64,000 nucleotides of DNA from an uncultured Eubacteriales bacterium (GTDB lineage: Bacteria > Bacillota > Clostridia > Christensenellales > Aristaeellaceae): positions 1 through 64,000 of the forward strand of contig CACWZP010000006.1 of the NCBI GenBank assembly GCA_902765395.1, read 5' to 3'. The translations under genes were made by a program, and so were the position numbers. The notes beneath the pieces were generated by a model. That model saw nothing but the letters and a program-made list of their open reading frames with translations, did no database searches and was not told the DNA's origin. Every line of letters starts with the position of its first letter. Position 1 is the stretch's first letter. Of this stretch, positions 34,418 through 43,647 are shown in pieces.

Positions 34418-35512
34418 ATGGAAAAGAATATTTTTTCTTTGAAACGCATGCAGTTGGAAAAGGTCGCAGAGCAACGCGATCATCTGCGTTTGCAGCCACG
34501 CCTGCGCTGGTTATTCTTTGAAATAACGAATCGATGTAATCTCCATTGCCTGCATTGTGGCAGCAACTGTACAAGCGTGGGCCAGATGTTGTCTGTTGAA
34601 GATGTCAATAATGCGCTCAATACAATACAGGGCGAAAAACCCATGATTTGCCTGACCGGCGGTGAGCCCATGCTTCACCCACAGTTTTATGAGATCGCAG
34701 CGCAAGTTAAGCAATCCGGTTTTTTCTGGGGCATGACGACAAACGCCACGCTGATCGATGATGCCGCCTGCGCGGAGCTCAAGCGGGTCGGCCTGTCCAC
34801 GGTCTCCGTCAGCCTTGACGGCACGGAAGCCTCCCACGACGCGCTGCGCGGGCAAAAGGGCGCATGGCGGCGGGCATTACAGGGAATTCTCTGCCTGCAG
34901 CGGGCTGGGTTTAAGCCCCAGGTGACTACGGTCGTCCATATGAACAACTATGACAACTTGGACCCTCTGTATGATGTGCTCTGCAGGATGCGCATTCACA
35001 GCTGGCGCGTTATCAATGTTGAACCCATCGGCCGTGCCTGTGAATCCGCCGATATGCTGCTGACGCCAACGCGCTTTCTGGAATTGCTCACCTACATACA
35101 GGACAAGAGATTCGACCGGAGCTGTCCCATGGAGGTCACCTTCGGCTGTTCACATTATCTCGGCGTCGACACAGAGCGCATGGTCCGGGACCTTTATTTC
35201 CTTTGCGGCGCCGGTATACTGGTAGCCAGCGTGAGAAGCAATGGGGATATCTGCGCGTGTCTCGATATTGAAAATCGCAGAGATCTCGTGCAAGGCAACA
35301 TCAGAACAGATGATTTTTGGGATGTGTGGCTGCATCGGTTCGAGCCCTTCAGAGCAGATCGCACCGCCCACAGTCGGCTCTGTTCCGCTTGTCCCGAGCG
35401 CTTCGTGTGTGGAGGGGATTCTGCGCATACCTGGGATTATGGGCACAATATGCCGCTGTACTGCGGCTTTGAAATGATCAAATCGGCCAGGGCGCTTCGC
35501 CCTGGCGGGTAA
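34418..35512 (+). CDS. radical SAM enzyme with SPASM-type C-terminal domain
   Basis: 364 residues. The radical SAM [4Fe-4S] motif is CNLHCLHCGSNC near residue 40 (Cx3Cx2C), with LTGGEPMLHP and SVSLDGTEASHD typical of peptide-modifying members. The C-terminus carries a SPASM/twitch-like cluster region: CGAGILVASVRSNGDICACL, QGNIRTDDFWDVW and CSACPERFVCGGD followed by a final YC. Such enzymes modify ribosomal peptides or mature partner enzymes. No short precursor peptide with a leader is evident nearby, so the substrate is open; the zinc-ribbon partner is a candidate. ATG 34418 is 8 nt after the previous stop and has a poor ribosome site, suggesting coupling. The 5' third is AT-rich, the rest less so. 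Confidence 0.82.
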   Translation: MEKNIFSLKRMQLEKVAEQRDHLRLQPRLRWLFFEITNRCNLHCLHCGSNCTSVGQMLSVEDVNNALNTIQGEKPMICLTGGEPMLHPQFYEIAAQVKQSGFFWGMTTNATLIDDAACAELKRVGLSTVSVSLDGTEASHDALRGQKGAWRRALQGILCLQRAGFKPQVTTVVHMNNYDNLDPLYDVLCRMRIHSWRVINVEPIGRACESADMLLTPTRFLELLTYIQDKRFDRSCPMEVTFGCSHYLGVDTERMVRDLYFLCGAGILVASVRSNGDICACLDIENRRDLVQGNIRTDDFWDVWLHRFEPFRADRTAHSRLCSACPERFVCGGDSAHTWDYGHNMPLYCGFEMIKSARALRPGG

Positions 35513-35622
35513 ATACAAGTGGCAGGCGGACACCTCCCGTCCCACTGTATAAACTCTGATCTCTGGGCTCCCGGCCGCCAAAGCAGGGTGTCGGGGATAA
35601 ATTCACCGAAAGGAGCATTGAT

Positions 35623-36219
35623 ATGAGCCATCCATTCAACGGAGCAGGCGACGCCCAGGAGCGCGGGCGCCGGAAGATCGAGCTGACCGAGGAAGAGGCG
35701 CGGCGTTTCCAGGCGATCCTCGACGCCAACTATCCCGGCCTGGCCATATTCGTGCGGGACGTGAACCTGGACCCGGCGCTGGCGGCGAAGTACGTGCCGA
35801 ACCTGATCATCCGGGAGCGGGCGTTCACGGACGCCAGCTGCCGGGTGATGGGCATGGTGACCACCCACCGCTACATGATCCTGTCCAACCACATGGCCAA
35901 CCTGATGGCCTATGAGCACGACACCAACTGGGGCCTGTGCGTCGCCCAGCGCGACTCCCACTTCAAGGTGCTGGGGCAGCACGCAGTGAACGGCAAGACC
36001 GCCATCATACTGCTGCACCTGCCCGATGACGACAGCTGGCGCTTCTTCATCGACCACTTCTTCGACCTGGACCGCCAGCTGCTGGAGATGGCCAAGGCCC
36101 GGTTCGAGGCCAAGTGCGACACCGAGCCCGTCCCGGAGCTGACCACGCCGCTGTGGCAGGACCGCTGCCGCTTCCCGCTGGGCATGGACGACAGCGGCAG
36201 CCTCTGGCCCCTGGATTGA
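35623..36219 (+). CDS. hypothetical protein
   Basis: 198 residues that I do not recognise. It is soluble, with no signal peptide. It begins with a charged helix (QERGRRKIELTEEEARRFQA) and has a central alpha/beta part with RYMILSNHMANLMAYEHDTN and GKTAIILLHLPDDDSWRFFI. Base composition returns to the G+C-rich genome norm, unlike the two genes before it. AAAGGAG lies upstream of the ATG. Just after its stop is a fragment of a kinase gene (36229-36283), so its 3' end may mark a rearrangement point. A role in the kinase system is possible only by location. Confidence 0.7.
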   Translation: MSHPFNGAGDAQERGRRKIELTEEEARRFQAILDANYPGLAIFVRDVNLDPALAAKYVPNLIIRERAFTDASCRVMGMVTTHRYMILSNHMANLMAYEHDTNWGLCVAQRDSHFKVLGQHAVNGKTAIILLHLPDDDSWRFFIDHFFDLDRQLLEMAKARFEAKCDTEPVPELTTPLWQDRCRFPLGMDDSGSLWPLD

Positions 36220-36228
36220 CGGCAAAGG

Positions 36229-36283
36229 GCCCGGGCTCGGGCTCCTGCGGCGACGTCTGTCTGATCGAGCGCGGCGACATCGG
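36229..36283 (+). pseudogene. remnant of a Ser/Thr kinase 5' end
   Basis: About 55 nt match the ATP-loop coding region of the kinase that begins at 36430 (its 36476-36530) with only a few changes. They translate as GSCGDVCLIERGDIGG against the intact GSYGDVYLIERSDIIG. The fragment has no start, and it is followed directly by the same AT-rich leader that precedes both full kinase copies. It is best explained as what is left of a third unit of the array. Confidence 0.7.
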
Positions 36284-36305
36284 TGGATGTGGCGCCCTTT
36301 TCAAA

Positions 36306-36471
36306 TTTTTATCGGATTTCCGTGGATAACGGCGCCATCCCACTGGATTGATAACATAAACTATGATATAGTGATAATGATTGGTAATTAACTGGGGCTC
36401 CATATGTCAAAGCAACAGGGGGCAGCGCGATGGACATCATCAGCATCATACAGCAGACTTGGCCGGGCTGG
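36306..36471 (+). repeat. kinase leader repeat, copy 1
   Basis: This 166-nt leader and first 14 codons recur almost exactly at 40005-40170. It has the AT-rich segment TTGATAACATAAACTATGAT, which probably contains the promoter; here the -10-like hexamer is TATAGT, against TATAAT in copy 2. The identical spacing from the segment to each ATG (124 nt) marks a tandem duplication. Confidence 0.8.
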
Positions 36472-39400
36472 AAGAGCCTGGGCTCCGGCTCCTACGGCGA
36501 CGTATACCTGATCGAGCGCAGCGACATCATCGGTCAGGTTCAATCCGCGGTCAAGGTCGTGGTGATCCCCAGAGACAGCGCCGAGCTGAACAGCCTGCGC
36601 GCCCAGGGACTGGATTCCAGGTCCCTGACCAGCTATCTGCAGGACCAGGTGCGCTCGCTGGGCGAGGAGATCCGGCTGATGGAGACGGTGAAGGGCTATA
36701 CCAACATCGTGTCCATCGAGGACTACCACGTGGTCGAGCGGCCGGAGATCCCCCAGTGGATCATGCTGATCCGAATGGAGCTGCTCACCCCGCTGTTGAC
36801 CTATATCGTCGACAGGAGCATGACCGAGACCGAGATCGCCAAGCTGGGCATCGACATCTGCTCCGCGCTGGAGGTCTGCCGGAAGAGGAACATCGTCCAC
36901 CGGGACATCAAGCCCGCAAACATCTTCATCAACCGGAACGGCGACTTCAAGCTGGGCGACTTCGGCGTCGCGAGGACGCTGGAGCGCATGAGCACACAGT
37001 TCACCCGCATCGGCACCTATGACTACATGGCGCCGGAGGTGTTCAACAACACGGTGGACGCCTCCGACATCGATTCCGCGGCCAGGGTGGACATCTATTC
37101 CCTGGGCGTCGTGATGTACATGCTGCTGAACCGGGGCCGCATCCCCTTTGTGCCCATCGACAGCGTTCCCAACCCGGGCGTCAAGAACGACGCGCTGATG
37201 GCGCGCATGCAAAACAAGCCCCTGCCCGAACCCATCAACGGCAGCAAAGTGCTGAAGAGCGTGGTGATGAAGGCATGCTCATTTGCCCCCGAGCAGCGCT
37301 ACCAGAGCGCGGAGGAGATGCGCCGGGCCCTGCTGAACCTGGGCAGCGGCAACGCAGAACCCCCAAAAGGTGCGCCGAAGGAGAAGGAAAAAAAGGAGAA
37401 GAAGGAACCGAAGCCCGTAAAGGAAAAGAACCCCTCATCAGAAAACCGCTCACTGAAGATCGTGTTGGGTGTCGTCGCGTGCAGTGTTGTGCTGGCGCTG
37501 ATCCTTTTGATCAGCGTGTTCAGTGCGTCCAGAATACCCGAGGAAAACCCTGCGGCCGCGCCGGAGGTAGGGGTCACGCCAAGTCCGACACCCACGCCGA
37601 CGCCCACCCCCACGCCCACACCGACGCCCACGCCGACGCCGACACCGACGCCTACGCTCACACCCACGCCGGCACCTACACCTACACCCACGTCCTCGCC
37701 GGCAGTCGCTCAGGGTTCCGCGGGTGAAAACGTCACCTGGGCCTATTACGAGGACGGAGCGCTGGTGATCTCCGGAAGCGGGGATATGGCGGATTGCGAA
37801 TGGGATTATGAGAAGCACGACTATAACCAGCCCTGGAAGGACTATCGGGACAATATCACCCGCGTCGTGGTTGAGGAGGGTGTCACCGGCATCGGGTATG
37901 GAGTGTTTGGCTATTGCTCCAATATAGCTGAAGTCACCCTGTCCCACAGTGTGACCACCATCGAAGAGACCGCATTTGAAAGCTGCTCCGCCCTGACCTC
38001 CATTGATCTGCCTGAGGGCGTGACTTCCATCGGCTTTTCCGCGTTTTCCCACTGCTCCGGCCTGACTTCTCTCTCCCTGCCCGACAGTGTGACTGACATT
38101 AATGGGAATCCATTCACGCAGTGTGAAAACCTTGCAAGTATTGTTGTATCGCCCGATCATCCGGCACTGGCGGTCATTGACGGCATGCTGATCAGCAAAT
38201 TGGACAAGACGCTGGTCTGTTGTCCCTGCGCCTCTGCCCGGTCCGAATACACAGTCCCCCAGGGAGTCGAGATCATCGGCCTCTGCGCGTTTGACAGCTG
38301 CCCCAGTCTGGCCTCCGTCACCCTGCCCGATAGCGTAACCACCATCGACAACTATGCGTTTAACGGCTGCTCCGGCCTGACCTCCATTGATCTGCCGGAT
38401 GGCTTGACTTCCATCGGATATGGTGCGTTTTCCGAATGCTCCGGCCTGACCTCCATCACACTGCCCGACAGTCTGACCGCCATTGGCAACTGGGTGTTTT
38501 TCGATTGTTCCGGCCTGACCTCCATCACACTGCCCGACAGTCTGACCACCATCGGCGACTCGGCGTTTCTCGGCTGCTCCGGCCTGACCTCCATCACACT
38601 GCCCGACAGTCTGACCACCATCGACTGGTTTGCGTTTTTCGGCTGTTCCAGCCTGACCTCCATCACACTGCCCGACAGTCTGACCACCATCGGCAGCTCG
38701 GCGTTTAGCGGCTGCTCCGGCCTGACCTCCATCGCCCTGCCGGACGGTATAACACGTATCGGTTCCGGCACATTTTCCGGCTGCGACAGCCTCGCAGATG
38801 TCTACTACGGCGGCACCGAGGCACAATGGAACGCCATATCCATTGACGAGATCAACGAAGCGTTGACGAACGCAACCGTTCATTTCAATGCCGGAGGCAG
38901 CGAGGACGAGGTCAACATCACAGGCGACAACCCCACCGCCGAGACCACGCCTGAAGCCTCTTCGGCAGACACCGGTACAGCCGACTACGGCGCCGTGCTG
39001 GACCAGGGAACCGCCGGAGCCAACGTCACCTGGGCCTACTGCGAGGACGGCACGCTGGTGATCGCCGGCAGCGGGGAGATGACCGATTTGGAATTCATCC
39101 CCGAGGATAACGGCTACACCCAGCCCTGGAAGGGCTATCAGGACAGCATCACCCGCGTCGTGGTCGAGGAGGGGGTCACCAACATCGCCGCGGGGGCCTT
39201 CTGCGATTGCTCCCATATTGCCGAAGTCTTCCTGCCCGACAGCTTGGCCGCCATCAATGAAGAGGCGTTCGATAGCTGCTCCGGCCTGACCTCCATTGAT
39301 CTGCCGGATGGCTTGGCTTCCATCGGATATGCCGCGTTTTCCCACTGCTCCGGCCTGACTTCCATCTCCCTGCCCGACAGTTTGACTGACATTGATGAGA

Positions 39401-39906
39401 ATCCATTTCTGCAGTGTGAAAACCTTGCAAGTATTGTCGTTTCGCCTGACCATCCGGCGCTGGCTGTCGTCGACGGCGCGCTGATCAGCAAATCGGACAA
39501 GACGCTGGTCTGTTGTCCCTGCGCCTCTGCCCGGTCCGAATACACAGTCCCCCAGGGAATCGAGGTCATCGGCCTCAGTGCGTTTGACGGCTGCTCCAGC
39601 CTGGCCTCCGTCACCCTGCCCGACAGCGTGACTTTCATCGGCGACCTGGCATTTCAAAGCTGCTCCGGTTTGACCTCCATCGCCCTGCCGGACGGTATAA
39701 CACGTATCGGTTTCGGTACGTTTTCCGGCTGCTCCCATTTGAGCTCCATCGTCCTACCGGACAGTGTGACTGACATTGGCATGTATGCGTTTGCCTACTG
39801 TGACAACCTCGCGGATGTCTATTACGGCGGCACCGAGGCGCAGTGGAACGCCATCGCCATTGGCGACGACAACGACGCGTTGAAGAACGCGACCATAATC
39901 ATGTGA
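36430..39906 (+). CDS. receptor-like Ser/Thr protein kinase with extracellular LRR domain
   Basis: 1158 residues. Residues 1 to ~300 are a complete Hanks-type kinase: glycine loop GSGSYGDV at 18-25, Lys42 in SAVK, catalytic Asp159 in HRDIKPANIF, Asp177 in GDFGVA, and TYDYMAPEVF. A basic juxtamembrane segment and one membrane span (~343-365) follow, then a (Pro-Thr)n linker of about 35 residues and two BspA-type LRR blocks (~430-815 and ~855-1158). Each block opens with the same VTWAY-EDG-LVI-GSG strand. The layout is a surface sensor with a cytoplasmic kinase. The LRR blocks are a duplication of each other, and within block 1 nearly identical 69-nt units repeat. It has a close relative immediately downstream. 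Ligand and targets are unknown. Confidence 0.9.
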   Translation: MDIISIIQQTWPGWKSLGSGSYGDVYLIERSDIIGQVQSAVKVVVIPRDSAELNSLRAQGLDSRSLTSYLQDQVRSLGEEIRLMETVKGYTNIVSIEDYHVVERPEIPQWIMLIRMELLTPLLTYIVDRSMTETEIAKLGIDICSALEVCRKRNIVHRDIKPANIFINRNGDFKLGDFGVARTLERMSTQFTRIGTYDYMAPEVFNNTVDASDIDSAARVDIYSLGVVMYMLLNRGRIPFVPIDSVPNPGVKNDALMARMQNKPLPEPINGSKVLKSVVMKACSFAPEQRYQSAEEMRRALLNLGSGNAEPPKGAPKEKEKKEKKEPKPVKEKNPSSENRSLKIVLGVVACSVVLALILLISVFSASRIPEENPAAAPEVGVTPSPTPTPTPTPTPTPTPTPTPTPTPTLTPTPAPTPTPTSSPAVAQGSAGENVTWAYYEDGALVISGSGDMADCEWDYEKHDYNQPWKDYRDNITRVVVEEGVTGIGYGVFGYCSNIAEVTLSHSVTTIEETAFESCSALTSIDLPEGVTSIGFSAFSHCSGLTSLSLPDSVTDINGNPFTQCENLASIVVSPDHPALAVIDGMLISKLDKTLVCCPCASARSEYTVPQGVEIIGLCAFDSCPSLASVTLPDSVTTIDNYAFNGCSGLTSIDLPDGLTSIGYGAFSECSGLTSITLPDSLTAIGNWVFFDCSGLTSITLPDSLTTIGDSAFLGCSGLTSITLPDSLTTIDWFAFFGCSSLTSITLPDSLTTIGSSAFSGCSGLTSIALPDGITRIGSGTFSGCDSLADVYYGGTEAQWNAISIDEINEALTNATVHFNAGGSEDEVNITGDNPTAETTPEASSADTGTADYGAVLDQGTAGANVTWAYCEDGTLVIAGSGEMTDLEFIPEDNGYTQPWKGYQDSITRVVVEEGVTNIAAGAFCDCSHIAEVFLPDSLAAINEEAFDSCSGLTSIDLPDGLASIGYAAFSHCSGLTSISLPDSLTDIDENPFLQCENLASIVVSPDHPALAVVDGALISKSDKTLVCCPCASARSEYTVPQGIEVIGLSAFDGCSSLASVTLPDSVTFIGDLAFQSCSGLTSIALPDGITRIGFGTFSGCSHLSSIVLPDSVTDIGMYAFAYCDNLADVYYGGTEAQWNAIAIGDDNDALKNATIIM
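37574..37690 (+). repeat. 6-nt minisatellite encoding a Pro-Thr linker
   Basis: CCGACG/CCCACG-type hexamers encode about 18 consecutive Pro-Thr pairs between the membrane span and the first LRR block. Slippage would lengthen or shorten the stalk in whole dipeptides without shifting the frame. Confidence 0.85.
38370..38745 (+). repeat. 69-nt LRR-coding tandem repeats
   Basis: Consecutive 69-nt (23-codon) units encode CSGLTSITLPDSLTTIG-type leucine-rich repeats; several units share long identical stretches (for example TCCATCACACTGCCCGACAG). This points to recent expansion or gene conversion. Confidence 0.85.
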
Positions 39907-39937
39907 TTCATCACAGCAAAGCGTTGATCGCTTTCCC

Positions 39938-39968
39938 CCGGCGGGATGGCCTCGAGCCATCCCGCCGG
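39938..39968 (+). terminator. terminator-like hairpin after kinase copy 1
   Basis: A perfect 13-bp stem (39938-39950 with 39956-39968) around CTCGA, 32 nt after the stop. The T-run comes only 22 nt later (39991-39999), so its efficiency is uncertain. Confidence 0.65.
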
Positions 39969-40004
39969 TCGTCACAGGGCCGCTGCGTCCTGTTTTTTTT
40001 CATA

Positions 40005-40170
40005 TTTTTGTCAGATTTCTGTGGATAACCGCGCCATCCCTCTGGATTGATAACATAAACTATGATATAATGATAATGATTGGTAATTAACTGGGGCTCC
40101 ATATGTCAAAGCAACAGGGGGCAGCGCGATGGACATCATCAGCATCATACAGCAGACTTGGCCGGGCTGG
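40005..40170 (+). repeat. kinase leader repeat, copy 2
   Basis: Near-identical to 36306-36471, through the first 14 codons. It ends exactly where copy 2 of the kinase loses 25 nt relative to copy 1. Confidence 0.8.
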
Positions 40171-43100
40171 GCAACGTGTACCTGATCGAGCGCAGCGACA
40201 TCATCGGCCAGATCCAGTCGGCGGTGAAGGTCGTGGTCATCCCCAGGAGCGCCTCCGAGCTGAACAGCCTGCGCGCCCAGGGGCTGGATTCCAAGTCCAT
40301 GACCAGCTATCTGGAGGGCCAGGTGCGCACGCTGGGCGAGGAGATCCGGGTGATGGAGACGGTGAAGGGCTATACCAACATCGTGTCCATCGAGGATTAT
40401 CACGTGATCGAACAGCCGGAGATCCCCCAGTGGATCATGCTGATCCGCATGGAGCTGCTCACCCCGCTGCTGGCGTACATCGCGAACAGGAACCTGTCCG
40501 ACACGGAGGTCGCCAAGCTGGGCATCGACATCTGCTCCGCGCTGGTGGTCTGCCGTAAGAAGAACATCGTCCACCGGGACATCAAGCCCGAGAATATATT
40601 CATCAGCCGGGACGGCGACTTCAAGCTGGGCGACTTCGGCGTGGCGAGGACGCTGGAGCGCATGAACACCCAGTTCACCCGCATCGGCACCTATGACTAC
40701 ATGGCGCCGGAGGTGTTCAACAACACCGTGGACGCCTCCGATATCGACTCCGCGGCCAGGGTGGACATCTACTCCCTTGGCGTGGTGCTGTACATGCTGC
40801 TGAACAACGGCCGCATCCCCTTTGTGCCCACCGGCGTCATCCCCACCCCGGACATCAAGAACGAAGCGCTGATGGCCCGCATGCAGAACAAGGCGCTGCC
40901 CGAGCCTCGAAACGGCAGCAAGGCGCTGAAGAGCATCGTGATGAAGGCCTGCTCGTTCGCGCCGCAGAAGCGCTACCAGAGCGCGGACGAAATGCGCCAG
41001 GCCCTGCTGAACCTCGGCAGCGCCAATGCCGGCAATGTGGAGAATAAGGGAAAGAAGGAAAAAAGGGAAATCAAGCCCGTGAAGGCGAAGGAAGAGAGCG
41101 CCTCCCCGGATAACCGCTCCAAGAAGATCGTGCTGGGCATCGTCGCGGCCAGCGTGCTGCTGGCCGTGATCCTGCTGATCGCCGTGTTCAGCACGACAAA
41201 GAAGCCCGAGGAGCCCTCAGTGGTCGCGCCGATTGAAACAGAGGCCGCGGACACCCCGTCGCCCGAGCCCGCGGACACCCCGTCGCCCGAGCCCACGGAC
41301 ACCCCGTCCCCCGAGCCCACGGACACCCCGTCCCCCGAACCCACGGATACGCCCTCGCCCGAGCCCACGTCCGCGATCCCCGAAGGTACCGCCGGCGATG
41401 ATATCGCCTGGGTGATCTCCGAAGACGGCACGCTGGCAATCACCGGCACCGGGGACATGGACGACTTCAAGCGGGGCAGCGCCGAAGTGCCCTGGGCGGA
41501 CTTCAGGGACAGCGTCACCAGCGTCGTGGTTGGCGAAGGCGTCACCGGGATCGGCAGGGAAGCCTTCTACAACTGCGCCAACATGACCGGGATCGCGCTC
41601 CCGGAGGGCGTCACCTCCATCCGCGACCAGGCGTTTGAAGGCTGTACCGGCCTGAGCGAGATCACGATTCCCGCGAGCGTCACTGAAATTGGATACAAGG
41701 CGTTTTACGACTGCGATAGCCTCACGGACGTGAACTACGACGGCTCCGAGGCGGACTGGAACAGCATCGACATCAACACAGGCAACTTCTACTTGACTTA
41801 CGCCAACATCCATTTCGCGGCCACGGATGAGGTGGACAGCGGGATCGTCGTGGGCAAAGACTCCGACCCGGACTCCGTCCGCCACATCCAGGAGATGCTG
41901 CGCGCCGTCGGCGCGATGAGCGAGGAAGCGACCGGCGAGTACGACGATGCCACCGTCGAGGCCGTGAAGCGCTTCCAGGCCTGGATCAACAGCGCCAAGG
42001 GCGATGAAAGCACCCTGCCCGAGACCGACGGCTACGTGGACGACCGCACCAACCTGGCGCTGGAATACGCCGTTGAAAACAACATCACCATGGTCCAGCC
42101 CGCCGAGACGGCGACGGTCAAGTCGGCCGTGACGCCACTGCCGGTCCGCTCGCGCGCGCCGACGGCCACGCCCACGGCGAGCCCCACCCCCACCACGCCG
42201 TCCTGCATCCTGGCAAGGCCCACTTCCTACGGCGCGAAGGGGGATGTGTTCGGCAGCATCTATCAGCGCAACCAGATCGCCACCGTCGCCTTCCAGAACA
42301 CCACGGCCGGCGCGCCCGCCGACGCCTGGGACGTTTCGGACAAGAAGGACGGCTCCGTGTTGGCGTGGGTAACCATGAACGACAGCGATTACGAATACGA
42401 TTACAGCTCGGATGTGCCCGGGGGCGACTACTATGACCTGGTCATCGCGGCAGACGGCGGAGTTCGCGCTCCCCAGAGATGCTCGGATATGTTCGCCGAT
42501 TATAAAGCGCTGCGAAGCGTGCGCTTCAACAACGCCTTCGACACTTCGGAAGCGACGGACATGTCGTGCATGTTCGCCTGGGATCCCAATCTGAGGGAGA
42601 TCGATCTGTCGGGTATTGACACCTCGAACGTCACGTCCATGTCGAATATGTTCGCCTGCAACTTTTCCCTGGAGGCGCTGGATCTGTCGGGCTTTGACAC
42701 GGGCAATGTGACGGATATGAGCCTCATGTTCTACGGGGATCACTCGCTTGCGACGATTGATACGAACAGCAATTTCGTGGCCAGCAGCGCCGTCGACACA
42801 ACGGAGATCCTGCAGGGCTGCCCGGTGCTTCAGATCGGCTCCTTCGTGTATGCCACACCGGCGCCGACAGAGGCGCCCACGCCCACGCCCGCCCCGACGG
42901 CCGCGCCTACCGCGACGCCGATTGCCTTCTCCTACAGCGATGTCGGCTATGACCTCAAGACCGGCAACAGCGGCGACAAGGTCAAGGCCCTGCAGAACCG
43001 GTTGATCGCCCTCGGCTATCTGGACGACACAGCGGACGGGGCATACGGTCCAAAGACAAAGGCAGCCGTCAAGGCTTTCCAGGAAAACAACGCGATCCAC

Positions 43101-43607
43101 GGCGATTCAGGCGGCTACGGCGTGGCCACCGCGATGACCCAGGCGGTCCTGTACAGCAGCAACGCCATACCCGCCGGCCAGCCAGCCCGCATGCCGTCGT
43201 CTTCGTGGACGGCCTCCGGCGAAGTGTACAGCGTATACAACGACGAGCTCAAGGATGCCGACGGGAGCAAGAAGCTCTCCTTCATCTTCTCGAATGACAA
43301 CGCCAGCAGCTCGATCGTCGCGGTCGTCGTCCGCGAATGGTGGGTGGACTCCAACGGGAAGTGCGTGGCGTCCAAAGAAGGCTATACCACCTGGCAGACG
43401 GATTGGTACAATCTGAATATCGAGCCGAACACCAGGCACACCTTCATCGACTCCTTCGACGATTACTCCATACCGGACAAGGCCACCCAGCTGCACTGGG
43501 TGGTGACGGAGATCGCGTATGCGAACGGCGAGGTCTATATGGACTACAACGCGTCCCAGACCCCCGATTACGCGCTGCCCTACTTCTCAACGGATCCGAG
43601 CTACTAA
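40129..43607 (+). pseudogene. second receptor-like kinase with frameshifting deletion of the ATP loop
   Basis: From 40171 onward an open frame of ~1140 codons matches the first kinase, then diverges. The matching start, ATG 40129, is out of frame: 25 nt present in copy 1 (coding KSLGSGSY and one base more) are missing, so that ATG meets TGA at 40183. In-frame alternatives are TTG 40080 or GTG 40176, both without a good ribosome site, and any product lacks the glycine loop. SAVK, HRDIKPENIF and GDFGVA remain. After the membrane span come a TPSPEPTD-repeat linker, a short LRR, a peptidoglycan-binding-like domain (SVRHIQEMLRAVGAM), a DUF285-like repeat region (SNMFACNFSLEALDLSG), a second such binding domain (DKVKALQNRLIALGYLDD) and a C-terminal beta domain. 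It may be a pseudogene, a pseudokinase or a sequencing error. Confidence 0.8.
41257..41372 (+). repeat. 24-nt tandem repeat encoding the linker of kinase copy 2
   Basis: Five near-identical 24-nt units encode TPSPEPTD or TPSPEPAD. The unit differs from the hexamer of copy 1, so the two stalks evolved separately after the kinase domains were duplicated. Confidence 0.85.
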
Positions 43608-43647
43608 GCATCTGCACGGTCCACCGGAGGGCCAGGCTTCGATTCCG

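Noticed and set aside
33630..36220. RiPP precursor peptide next to the radical SAM gene
   Set aside because: I looked for short frames with a ribosome site in the gaps 33631-33696, 34411-34417 and 35513-35622 and found none convincing.
36381..37022. Alternative frame overlapping the start of kinase copy 1
   Set aside because: It is the +1 shadow of the kinase; only in copy 2 does the 25-nt deletion join that frame to the kinase.
38370..38745. Regular direct repeats that might be taken for a CRISPR array
   Set aside because: The period is 69 nt, in frame, and encodes leucine-rich repeats; there are no unique spacers or cas genes. No CRISPR array is visible in the window.
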